A DNA stretch of 38,586 nucleotides from Pseudomonas sp. C1C7 (GTDB lineage Bacteria > Pseudomonadota > Gammaproteobacteria > Pseudomonadales > Pseudomonadaceae), in contig NZ_JABFMP010000052.1 of assembly GCF_013359595.1 (NCBI RefSeq), forward strand, positions 1 through 38,586. Reading direction: 5' to 3'. Shown piece after piece: positions 16,227-23,452 of the stretch. The position numbers and the translations under genes are program-made. Every line of letters begins with the position of its first letter. Within the stretch, counting starts at the first letter, position 1. The notes beneath the pieces were generated by a model. That model did no database searches, was not told the DNA's origin, and saw nothing but the letters and a program-made list of their open reading frames with translations.

Positions 16227-17282
16227 ATGCGCAAAACCACGCTGATCACTGGCGGGGCCGGTTACATCGGCTCCCACACCGTACTGACCCTGATGGACGC
16301 CGGCCACTCGGTGGTGGTGCTCGACAACCTGTGCAACAGCTGTCGGGAGTCGATCCACCGGCTTGAGCAACTGACCCACAGCAATGTCGATTTCATCGAG
16401 GGGGACGTGCGCGACAGCCTGTTGCTCGACGAGATTTTCGACACCTACGACATCGATGCGGTGATGCATTTCTCCAGCCTCAAATCCGTGGCCGAAAGCG
16501 TGCGCAAACCGCTGGAGTACTACGCCAACAATGTCGCCGGCACCCTGAACCTGTGCCAGGCCATGGCCCGGGCACGGGTGTTCAAGCTGGTGTTCAGTTC
16601 GTCGGCGACGGTCTACGGCGACCCGGCGCAAATCCCGATTGCCGAGGACCTGGGCACCGGCAATCCGGTCAATCCCTATGGGCGCAGCAAGCTGATGATC
16701 GAAGAGCTGCTGCAGGACCTGGCGCTGTCCGAACCACGCTGGAGCATCGCGCTGCTGCGCTACTTCAACCCCATCGGCGCCCACGAAAGCGGCCTGATCG
16801 GCGAAGACCCTCACGGTCGGCCCAACAATCTTTTGCCCTGCCTGACCCAGGTCGCCATCGGGCGGATTCCCGAACTGACGGTGTTCGGCAACGACTACCC
16901 CACGGTCGACGGCACCTGCGTGCGCGATTACATCCATGTGGTCGATCTGGCCGAAGGACACCTGAAAGCCTTGCAGATGCTGCACTACAGCCCGGGCGTG
17001 AACATTTGGAACCTGGGCACCGGCACCGGCTACAGCGTGTTGCAGATCATCCACAGTTTCGAAGACGTGACCGGGATCAGGATCCCCTACCACTTCGCCC
17101 CGCGCCGTGCCGGGGACATTGCCCAGTGCTGGGCCGACCCCAGCAAGGCCGAACGCGACCTGGGCTGGCACGCGCAACGCAACCTGGAGCAGATGATCGC
17201 CGACACCTGGCGTTGGCAGTCATCCAATCCCTTTGGTTACCACTCCCACCCATCCATGCCGATAGCCATGGCCATGAAATGA
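16227..17282 (+). CDS. galE: UDP-glucose 4-epimerase
   Basis: A 351-residue extended SDR that interconverts UDP-glucose and UDP-galactose. It shows TGGAGYIGSH (residues 8-17), SSSATVYG (124-131) and catalytic Tyr151-x3-Lys155 in NPYGRSK. The YFNPIGAHESGLIGEDPHG and VRDYIHVVDLAEGHLKAL segments are diagnostic of GalE. I choose the ATG at 16227, since the N-terminus then matches the family; an open frame extends further upstream. It supplies UDP-galactose for the polymer. A second GalE elsewhere in the genome is likely in Pseudomonas but cannot be checked here. Confidence 0.92.
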   Translation: MRKTTLITGGAGYIGSHTVLTLMDAGHSVVVLDNLCNSCRESIHRLEQLTHSNVDFIEGDVRDSLLLDEIFDTYDIDAVMHFSSLKSVAESVRKPLEYYANNVAGTLNLCQAMARARVFKLVFSSSATVYGDPAQIPIAEDLGTGNPVNPYGRSKLMIEELLQDLALSEPRWSIALLRYFNPIGAHESGLIGEDPHGRPNNLLPCLTQVAIGRIPELTVFGNDYPTVDGTCVRDYIHVVDLAEGHLKALQMLHYSPGVNIWNLGTGTGYSVLQIIHSFEDVTGIRIPYHFAPRRAGDIAQCWADPSKAERDLGWHAQRNLEQMIADTWRWQSSNPFGYHSHPSMPIAMAMK

Positions 17283-17295
17283 ATGGAGCCTGCCC

Positions 17296-18771
17296 ATGAT
17301 CAGGGAATGTCTACTGGGTCTGTTGTTGATCAGCACCGTGTTCGAAGCATCCGCCGCACCCTCGCAACCAACCACCGAGGGCCTGGTGATGTGGCTCGAC
17401 GCCGCCGATGCCTCGAACGTCAAGCGTAATGAACAGGGGCGTGTGACGCGCTGGCAGGACAAGTCCGGTCGCGGCAACGACGTCAACGCGGACAATGTCG
17501 CGACCAGCGCGTTGCCCGAGTACGTCAGCAATGCCCTCAACGGCCACGGCGTGGTGCGTTTGAGTGGCACGGCGGCGTTCAGTGCCGATGCCCTGCGCGC
17601 GGCCAGAGGTCCGGTGACGCTGTTCGTCGTGTCGCGACGATTGCCGGAACAGGCCGGCGGCAAGGCCTGGCAGCGGTTGTTCAGCTCGCGCCCGCAGATG
17701 GCCGATAACGACAACGTGGCGCCGAACTTCGGCCTCAGCGTGCAACAGACTACCGCCTATGAACCCGCCCTGGCCTTCCTCGAAACCAGCGACGTGCCCA
17801 TCGGCCCGCTCGCCGTCGGGCGCAATGTGGTGGGGACCTCGGAAATTCTGCGGGGCGACATCGCTGAAGTGCTGGTCTACGACCGCCCGCTCGCCACTCA
17901 GGCCGAGCGCCAGGCTGTGTTCGAGTATCTGACGCAGAAGTGGAAGGTTGCCGCCCCGCAGCAAACCAATGCCTGGACCCGCACCGGCCCCCTCGGCCCG
18001 CTGCCACAGCGGACCAATCCCGACCTGCCGCTGTCCGATCAGGCCAATGTTGGCCAATGGCGGCCGGACCCGCGCTTCACCGACGACTTCAACGGCAGCA
18101 CCCTCGACCCCGAACGCTGGCACGTCAACAACGCCACCGGCACCGATTCGCTGGGGCGCAAGCCGGCGCTGTTCCTTCCCGAGAACGCCACGGTCAACGA
18201 TGGGTATCTGAACATCGTCTTTCGCAAGCAGACCCTGCCCGAAAAATACGTGCGCCTTGGCTACAAGGACTACAGCAGCGCCATGGTCCGCACCCTCGAA
18301 CGTGGCGACTACGGCTACTACGAAGCGCGTGCCAGACCGATGAATTCGGCGGGTTCCAGTGCGTTCTGGCTGGCCTGGACCGGCCTTGCGGACAACGCCA
18401 CGGAGATCGACATCTTCGAAATCGGCGGCAAGACCAAAGATGCCAAATTCGACCGTATGTACAACATGAACGCCCACGTCTGGGCCACCCCGACCAGCAA
18501 CGCTCACCTGGCTGAAGGCAGCACCTGGACCAGCCCGTGGCGCTTTGCCGAGGATTTTCATGTGTATGGGCTGGACTGGCAGCGGGATACCTTGCGCTGG
18601 TATGTCGATGGGGTGTTGGTGAGGGAGGCGAAGAACAGCCACTTCTTCTTTCCGATGCAGATCGTCTTTGACAGCGAGGCGATGTGGGACTGGTTTGGGG
18701 TGGTCAATGATGCGGACTTGCCGTCGACCTTCAGTGTGGACTACATCAAGGTTTGGCGGCGGGGCAACTAG
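17296..18771 (+). CDS. Secreted GH16 glycoside hydrolase with N-terminal LamG-like domain
   Basis: The 491-residue protein has a signal peptide (LLGLLLISTVFEASA, cut before APSQ). A concanavalin/LamG-like domain spans about residues 28-215 (LVMWLDAADASNVKRNEQGR, WQDKSGRGND). A GH16 catalytic domain covers about 255-491. The retaining catalytic motif is E370-I-D-I-F-E375, with Glu370 as nucleophile, Asp372 and Glu375 as acid/base. GH16 enzymes cut beta-1,3/1,4 glucans or galactans. As last gene of the operon it may trim, release or remodel the polymer, as other matrix hydrolases encoded in EPS operons do. The substrate is not evident. Downstream is an inverted pair of repeats. Confidence 0.88.
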   Translation: MIRECLLGLLLISTVFEASAAPSQPTTEGLVMWLDAADASNVKRNEQGRVTRWQDKSGRGNDVNADNVATSALPEYVSNALNGHGVVRLSGTAAFSADALRAARGPVTLFVVSRRLPEQAGGKAWQRLFSSRPQMADNDNVAPNFGLSVQQTTAYEPALAFLETSDVPIGPLAVGRNVVGTSEILRGDIAEVLVYDRPLATQAERQAVFEYLTQKWKVAAPQQTNAWTRTGPLGPLPQRTNPDLPLSDQANVGQWRPDPRFTDDFNGSTLDPERWHVNNATGTDSLGRKPALFLPENATVNDGYLNIVFRKQTLPEKYVRLGYKDYSSAMVRTLERGDYGYYEARARPMNSAGSSAFWLAWTGLADNATEIDIFEIGGKTKDAKFDRMYNMNAHVWATPTSNAHLAEGSTWTSPWRFAEDFHVYGLDWQRDTLRWYVDGVLVREAKNSHFFFPMQIVFDSEAMWDWFGVVNDADLPSTFSVDYIKVWRRGN

Positions 18772-18774
18772 CAA

Positions 18775-18864
18775 TCGCGAGCAGGCTCGCTCCCACAGGG
18801 GATTTGGGATGTACCCGATTTCTGGTGCAACACAAAACCAATGTGGGAGCGGGCTTGCTCGCGA
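18775..18864. repeat. Inverted pair of REP elements (GTGGGAGCGGGCTTGCTCGC family)
   Basis: TCGCGAGCAGGCTCGCTCCCACA (18775-18797) is matched by the inverted copy TGTGGGAGCGGG...CTCGCGA (18842-18864), with a 44-bp spacer. Each unit is itself a small palindrome. This head-to-head pair is the usual REPIN arrangement in fluorescent pseudomonads. It lies between convergent genes (GH16 and deoR-like) and may act as a bidirectional terminator. Confidence 0.8.
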
Positions 18865-18890
18865 TGAGGCCCGTACATTCAACACAAACG

Positions 18891-19679
18891 TCAGGTATCG
18901 ACCTGCACCACCTCAATCCCCATCATCCGGTAATCCTCGACATTCCCCGACGCCACCTGCCGCTCGGTGATCAGCGCATGCAATCGCGTGCAAGGCGCGA
19001 CCACGAACGGCTCCACCGCCCCCAGCTTGTCCGCCGTGGTCACGGCAATCACCCGGGCCGCGCTGTCGAGCATCGCCTGTTTCACCGGCACTTCATCAAA
19101 ATGCAGGGAGCTGATGCCCACTTGCGGATGGATCGCGCAAACTCCGGTGAACAACAGGTCGGCCTTGATCCCTTCAAGCAAACGCAGGGTTTCATGGCCG
19201 CCGGCCGACATGGTCGCCGGATTGACCTGCCCGCCCGCCAGAATCACTTTCACTCCCTTGTACTCGGACAACGTGATCGCCGTCATGGGCGATGCCGTGA
19301 CCGCGGTAATGCGAATATCCGCCGGCAACGAGCGCGCGATCTGCAAGGTCGTGGTGCCGGAGTCGAACATCACGGTCTGGCCGTTCTCCACCCAACTGGC
19401 GGCCAGTTGCGCCAACCGGGTCTTCACCTCGTCGGTTTCGCTGACGCGGGTGAAGTAGTCCTTGCCGGTGTCCTTGGGCCGCGGCAGTGCCCCGCCGTGC
19501 ACCCGCTGCACCAAACCGGCGGCATCCAGTTCGGCCAGATCACGGCGAATGGTGTCTTCGGACACGGCGAAGTGCTGGCTCAACTCCGAAGCCATGACCT
19601 TGCCGTCGCGTTCGAGAATCAGGAGGATTTTCTGCCGGCGCAGATGAGGAAGCTCTGCCGGAGAATGCTGCTCGTGCAT
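18891..19679 (-). CDS. DeoR/GlpR-family transcriptional regulator
   Basis: This 262-residue regulator has an N-terminal winged helix (LRRQKILLILERDGKVMASELSQHFAVSEDTIRRDLAELDAAGLVQRVHGGAL, about residues 13-65) followed by the DeoR C-terminal sensor domain. The sensor carries the sugar-phosphate-binding FDSGTTT and the ILAGGQVNPATMSAGG and ADLLFTGV segments. Such proteins usually repress sugar-catabolic genes and are released by a phosphorylated sugar. The target is not evident, because no sugar operon adjoins it. The ATG start is consistent with family length (about 250-260). It is convergent with the EPS operon and divergent from the small ORF and hydrolase. Confidence 0.9.
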   Translation of the reverse strand: MHEQHSPAELPHLRRQKILLILERDGKVMASELSQHFAVSEDTIRRDLAELDAAGLVQRVHGGALPRPKDTGKDYFTRVSETDEVKTRLAQLAASWVENGQTVMFDSGTTTLQIARSLPADIRITAVTASPMTAITLSEYKGVKVILAGGQVNPATMSAGGHETLRLLEGIKADLLFTGVCAIHPQVGISSLHFDEVPVKQAMLDSAARVIAVTTADKLGAVEPFVVAPCTRLHALITERQVASGNVEDYRMMGIEVVQVDT

Positions 19680-19875
19680 GTTTTCGCCCGTTTATGCATG
19701 AAATTGCGTGTTCGTGCGAGATTAGCCAAACCATTGGGCAAACACAAACCGCCCTTCGCGCAAAAGCGTGCCAGGTATCATTTCTTTCGATCTTTCAAAT
19801 CAAGAAGCGGAATTTTTTATTTGCCCTGCCGCTGTTCAAAATGGCGCCATCAAAAATGTACTGGATGGAGTCGCC
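19680..19875. other. Intergenic region between deoR-like gene and small ORF
   Basis: This AT-richer stretch presumably holds the promoter of the deoR-like gene on the minus strand and one for the rightward genes. I could not pick a convincing sigma-70 box pair or operator. No other feature is seen. Confidence 0.4.
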
Positions 19876-19944
19876 ATGAATCTCAATTTCGCTTTCGCCT
19901 GCATGATCGTGGTCTCGTTCACCATCGCCCTGGTGCACACCTGA
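19876..19944 (+). CDS. Possible 22-residue single-TM membrane peptide
   Basis: An ATG at 19876 follows GGAG (19867-19870) at 5-nt spacing and opens a 22-codon frame, MNLNFAFACMIVVSFTIALV then HT. This would be one hydrophobic helix with almost no soluble part. Small hydrophobic proteins of this size exist in bacteria. The ribosome binding site and the uniformly hydrophobic composition favour a real gene, but the length allows chance. It precedes the serine hydrolase by 48 bp. Confidence 0.35.
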   Translation: MNLNFAFACMIVVSFTIALVHT

Positions 19945-19992
19945 TCGGCAAAACCCGCTACTCTGCAGGCCCCCTCCCGGCAGAGTCGCACC

Positions 19993-20877
19993 ATGGTTTT
20001 CGCCCTTGTCGCCAACGGCACCCTTGTCACGCCCGCTCAACCCGCTACAGCAGTGCCCTGGTGGAGCTTCGGCAAAACCGTGATCGCCGCCACCGCCCTG
20101 ACCCTGGTGCGCGATGGTTTGACCGGTCTTGATGACGCCGTAGCCGAAGGGCCTTTCACCCTGCGTCAGCTGCTGCGCCATGAAGCGGGACTGGCGGACT
20201 ACTCCGAACTCGCCGACTACCACGCCGCCGTCGCCCGCCACGACGCCCCCTGGCCCGCCGATGATCTCCTTGAACGCCTCGATGCCCGCCGGCTGCGCTA
20301 CACGCCGGGGGATGGCTGGCGTTATTCCAATGTCGGTTACCTCTACGTCACGCGGCTGATCGAGCGTGTCACCGGTCTTGCGCTGGAAGAAGCCCTGACC
20401 CGACAAGTATTCACCCCCCTCCACCTCTCCCGCGTACGCCTGGCCAAAACCCGCGCCGACCTGCAAGGCGTGGAGATGGGCAGCGCGCCAGACTACGACC
20501 CGGGCTGGGTCTATCACGGCCTGCTGGTCGGCCCGCTCGATGAAGCGGCCTTGTGCCTGGATCGCGTGCTGAGCGGGGCCCTGCTCCCTCCGGAACTTCT
20601 GCGCGAAATGCAGACCGTCCGCCGACTTGGCGGAGCGATTCCCGGGCGTCCATGGGCCACGCCGGGGTATGGGTTGGGGTTGATGCAAGGTGGGGAAAGC
20701 GGCGGGCTGATGTTAAGCGGGCATACGGGCGTTGGACCTGGCAGCGTGGTGGCGGTTTATCGCTGTGTGGACGGGGACAAATCGGCGAGTTGCGCGGTGT
20801 TTCACCCGGGCGGGAATGAAGGGGCCGTCGAATTCGAAGTGGTGCAACGCCTATCTACGGCCCTACCCCACCTTTGA
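19993..20877 (+). CDS. Serine hydrolase, beta-lactamase/class C PBP fold
   Basis: The 294-residue protein has the S-x-x-K motif in WWSFGKTVIAA (near residue 25), the Y-x-N motif in GWRYSNVGYLYVTRLIERVTG, and a late HTGVGPGS segment equivalent to the K/H-T/S-G motif. This marks the serine beta-lactamase-like (class C/EstB/D-aminopeptidase) superfamily. It is shorter than usual (350-400), and no signal peptide is seen, so it may act in the cytoplasm as an esterase or peptidase. The S-x-x-K motif lies close to the N-terminus. A longer upstream start in frame was not seen. The substrate is unknown. Confidence 0.8.
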   Translation: MVFALVANGTLVTPAQPATAVPWWSFGKTVIAATALTLVRDGLTGLDDAVAEGPFTLRQLLRHEAGLADYSELADYHAAVARHDAPWPADDLLERLDARRLRYTPGDGWRYSNVGYLYVTRLIERVTGLALEEALTRQVFTPLHLSRVRLAKTRADLQGVEMGSAPDYDPGWVYHGLLVGPLDEAALCLDRVLSGALLPPELLREMQTVRRLGGAIPGRPWATPGYGLGLMQGGESGGLMLSGHTGVGPGSVVAVYRCVDGDKSASCAVFHPGGNEGAVEFEVVQRLSTALPHL

Positions 20878-20888
20878 AAACACCACCC

Positions 20889-20919
20889 GTGCAGGAGCTG
20901 CCGAAGGCTGCGCCTACAG
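20889..20919. repeat. Short palindromic repeat between convergent genes
   Basis: The sequence GTGCAGGAGCTG...CGCCTACAG is a compact copy of the TGTAGGAGCTG palindrome. It sits in the 50-bp gap between the convergent serine hydrolase and exported-protein genes, where it may terminate transcription from both sides. Confidence 0.65.
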
Positions 20920-20927
20920 GGATTGAG

Positions 20928-21596
20928 TCAGTTGCTGGCTACGTGGTCGGCAGTGCCCGAAGTCATCAGCACTTTCAACGAGGCATCGAACTGCTTCAAC
21001 GCATTGACCTGCAACTCGGTCTGCTGGTTGATCTGCGCGGCGATCTGCGGTGCGGCCTTGCCCTTGATCCACACCGACGGCATCTGCTGCGACCGTGAGC
21101 CTTCGGCCTGGCCGATGTATTGCAGGTTGGCGTCATAGAATTTGGCCATGAAGCGCGCTTCGACCTGGTTGTTGCGCTTGGACACCAGACGGCTGTAGGT
21201 GTCGAGCATCACCACCACGTCCGGATGGGCCTGCACCGCCGCGTCGAGGCTGTCGTAGACGGTCACAGACGCGAATTGCTTGTGCAACGAGCCCATCAAC
21301 CAGTTGATCGCCCGCTGCGGATCGGAGCTGTCGACGAACGCCTTGGCGATCTGCTGATTCATCTCGGGATTCTTCGCGCCATTGACCGCCACCGCGTGGT
21401 AGTTCTCCAGGTACTCCTGGGTCCCCAGGGTGTTTTCGCTGTAGAGCACCGCCACGGTTTTCGCCTTCTGCAAGCTGGTGCCGCTGTCGGCGATGGGCAG
21501 GAAATGGCACGCGGGATCGGCGGCAACAGCCGGAGCGGCAATGGCAACGCTGGTGCTGAACACGGCGACAAAAGCCAACAGGGTCGAAATTTTCAT
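20928..21596 (-). CDS. Exported protein of unknown function
   Basis: I do not recognise the family of this 222-residue protein. It has a clear Sec signal peptide (MKISTLLAFVAVFSTSVAIAAPAVA, cut before ADPA). A periplasmic domain follows with mixed alpha/beta character (KTVAVLYSENTLGTQEYLENYH, VTVYDSLDAAVQAHPDVVVMLDTYSRLVSK). The VYDSLDAAVQAHPDVVVMLD segment and later AKFYDANLQYIGQAEGS look like a lipoprotein-type beta-sheet fold of the kind seen in LpoB- or TolB_N-like domains, but this is only an impression. It has a ribosome binding site (AAGGAA) upstream and its own AT-rich promoter region at 21600-21720. It is separated from the T6SS genes by a palindrome. Confidence 0.8.
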   Translation of the reverse strand: MKISTLLAFVAVFSTSVAIAAPAVAADPACHFLPIADSGTSLQKAKTVAVLYSENTLGTQEYLENYHAVAVNGAKNPEMNQQIAKAFVDSSDPQRAINWLMGSLHKQFASVTVYDSLDAAVQAHPDVVVMLDTYSRLVSKRNNQVEARFMAKFYDANLQYIGQAEGSRSQQMPSVWIKGKAAPQIAAQINQQTELQVNALKQFDASLKVLMTSGTADHVASN

Positions 21597-21718
21597 CGCG
21601 CTGATTCCTTCAAAGGCGAGATCGATATGAAGCTATCTTCCTCTGATGACAGAAAAACAGAACTTGCATTCTTTAATGATAGATATCGAGTAAATGAATG
21701 GTTGCTATTGACGCGGCT

Positions 21719-21807
21719 CTGTAGGAGCTGACGAGTGTAACGAGGCTGCGATCTTTTGATCTTTGAAAGCAAAATCAAAAAATCGCAGCCTTCGGCAGCT
21801 CCTACAC
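21719..21807. repeat. Long palindromic repeat at the end of the T6SS gene cluster
   Basis: An imperfect palindrome starts TGTAGGAGCTGACG and ends CGGCAGCTCCTACA, with internal GCTGCGATCTTT and AATCGCAGC arms. It is a second full copy of the element at 95-170. It lies 16 bp after the last T6SS gene on the minus strand, so it probably ends that operon. Confidence 0.75.
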
Positions 21808-21823
21808 AGGAATATGCAGCTTT

Positions 21824-22987
21824 TCAGGCCGGTTGCCCGCATGCCCCCGCTTGCGGCACCAGGCTGATATCGACACGGCGATTGGCAGCACGTCCGGACT
21901 CAGTGTCATTACTGGCGATGGGTTGATTGGCGGCAACGCCTTGCACAGCAAAGCAGCTATCGGGAATGTCGCCCATGCGCTGCATCCAGCCGCGCACGGC
22001 CGAGGCGCGGGCGTGGGACAACTGGCGGTTCTGTTCAGGATTGCCGCGATCATCGGAGTGCCCGCTGATGACAATCAGCCAGCCTGGCTGGGCCTTGATG
22101 TCGATGAGCGCGCTGATCAGGACTTTGGTCGAACCCGACTTGAGCTCGGCGCTGCCGGCGTCGAACAGCGCCAGGCTGTCCAGGCGCACGGAAGCGGGAA
22201 TCACCGGTTCCTGTTGCAAGACGCTCGCCAGTCGTTGCCGGGACTCATCGGAGGCGCCCCACCAGAGCCCGCCAACCAGAACAATCAACACCGCCATGGC
22301 CCCCAACCATGGGCCGTGACGCCGGGGTTGTGCGATGGGCGGCGCAGGCTGGGCAGACCAGATCACTATAGGAGACAAGACAGGAGACAAGACAGGCGAT
22401 AAAACAGGCGCCAAGGATGGCGCAATGGGCGCTCTCGCCGGCAACAGCATGGGAATGCCCGCCGTGCTGTTTCCTTGCAAGCGGTGCGTCAGGGCCTCGA
22501 TCAGTTGCCGCAGAGACTGCAACGCAGGCAGGGAAAATTGAACCTGACGATCCAGACGCAGCTGCATGCGCAGCAGTTCGGTATCCACCTGTGCCAGCGA
22601 TGGCTGACTCCTGGCGTCCATTGGCAGGCTGCGCAATGTAAGTTGCAGCTGGTGAAACAGCCAGCCCAGGATCTCCAGGCGCGCAGATTCCATGGCCGGC
22701 CACAGATTTGGCCATTGGCTGGCCAACGCATCCATCAGCGCCAACCCCTGCACCATGCCCTCCAGCCCCTGACGCTGACTACGCGCCAAGGTAAACGCCG
22801 CCGCCGATTGCAAGTCCGCGCCATTATTCTGAAACAGCGCCAGGCACCACTGCTCCACCCTGCCCCAACAGACGTCCGGACAGGCCGGGTGATTCAACTT
22901 GGCCAACTCTTCGCACAACGCGACAAACTCACTGAAGTGGCGCGGATCACCGCCCACGCGCACGCGCATCTCAAATAACGCCGTCAT
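21824..22987 (-). CDS. T6SS protein fusing a TssA-like VasL/ImpA_N domain, a TM helix and an OmpA domain
   Basis: This 387-residue protein has three parts. Residues 1-170 resemble the VasL/ImpA N-terminal family (VGGDPRHFSEFVALCEELAKLNHPACPDVCW). Residues 175-226 are a Pro/Ala-rich linker with PVLS repeats, and a TM helix lies at about 227-245 (WLGAMAVLIVLVGGLWWGAS). Residues 265-387 are an OmpA/MotB-type peptidoglycan-binding domain with ISGHSDDRGNPEQNRQLSHARA and GRAANRRVDI. The predicted layout is a cytoplasmic TssA-like domain tied through the inner membrane to the cell wall. It is the last gene of the T6SS set here, 15 bp after tssE. In other T6SS the OmpA domain is on TssL or a TagL-type protein. 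The combination is seen in sequence; the role is inferred. Confidence 0.8.
   Translation of the reverse strand: MTALFEMRVRVGGDPRHFSEFVALCEELAKLNHPACPDVCWGRVEQWCLALFQNNGADLQSAAAFTLARSQRQGLEGMVQGLALMDALASQWPNLWPAMESARLEILGWLFHQLQLTLRSLPMDARSQPSLAQVDTELLRMQLRLDRQVQFSLPALQSLRQLIEALTHRLQGNSTAGIPMLLPARAPIAPSLAPVLSPVLSPVLSPIVIWSAQPAPPIAQPRRHGPWLGAMAVLIVLVGGLWWGASDESRQRLASVLQQEPVIPASVRLDSLALFDAGSAELKSGSTKVLISALIDIKAQPGWLIVISGHSDDRGNPEQNRQLSHARASAVRGWMQRMGDIPDSCFAVQGVAANQPIASNDTESGRAANRRVDISLVPQAGACGQPA
22371..22406. repeat. Three tandem 12-bp units inside the VasL-OmpA gene
   Basis: GGAGACAAGACA occurs twice in tandem (22371-22394) and is followed by the variant GGCGATAAAACA (22395-22406). On the coding strand the units give PVLS repeats in the linker before the TM helix. 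Unit gain or loss would keep the frame. Confidence 0.8.
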
Positions 22988-23002
22988 CAGGCCTCCTTTG
23001 CC

Positions 23003-23449
23003 TTACAGGTTCGATTGCGCCAGCCAGTTCTGGCGCTTGAGGTGACGCACCAGGACCTTGCCCTCGGGCGCCAGGGTCGTGCCGAAGTTCACCTGTCTGC
23101 CGCTGCGCAACTGCGCCTCCATCGCATACTCCAAATGCCCCGGCTGAACCTGCGGCAGCAACTGGATGCTGACGGTCGCCAACCTGGGTTCGTACTTGAG
23201 CAAGGTGTCTTGCAAGGTCTGCATCAATGTATGGGCCGTTGCCGGCAGCCCTTCCAGAATCAGGCCCATGTCCGTCAGGCCGTAATCAGGCAGATGCGCG
23301 AGTGAGCCGGCACGGCTGTCGAGGATGCGCTGCACGTTGTCCAGCACCGACAGCGTGTACTGGTCCTCTTCGCTGACTTGATGCAGGTCCAGGCCACCGT
23401 TGAAGTTTTGCAGGAGCATTTCGTAGAGCGAAGGATTCAAATCAGGCAT
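23003..23449 (-). CDS. tssE: T6SS baseplate subunit TssE (gp25/lysozyme-like)
   Basis: A 148-residue homologue of phage T4 gp25, part of the T6SS baseplate wedge in the cytoplasm. The N-terminal segment PSLYEMLLQNFNGGLDLHQVSEEDQYTLSVLDNVQRILDSRAGSLAHLPDYGLTDM carries the conserved NVQRILDSRAGSLAHLPDYGLTD stretch. The C-terminal half has the beta-rich LEYAMEAQLRSG region. Length is normal for TssE. It lies 3 bp after tssJ and 15 bp before the VasL-OmpA gene. Confidence 0.93.
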   Translation of the reverse strand: MPDLNPSLYEMLLQNFNGGLDLHQVSEEDQYTLSVLDNVQRILDSRAGSLAHLPDYGLTDMGLILEGLPATAHTLMQTLQDTLLKYEPRLATVSIQLLPQVQPGHLEYAMEAQLRSGRQVNFGTTLAPEGKVLVRHLKRQNWLAQSNL

Positions 23450-23452
23450 GGG

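Noticed and set aside
18753..20132. 459-codon open frame on the plus strand across the deoR-like gene
   Set aside because: It runs through the repeat pair and antisense to a clear DeoR regulator; the product is not protein-like.
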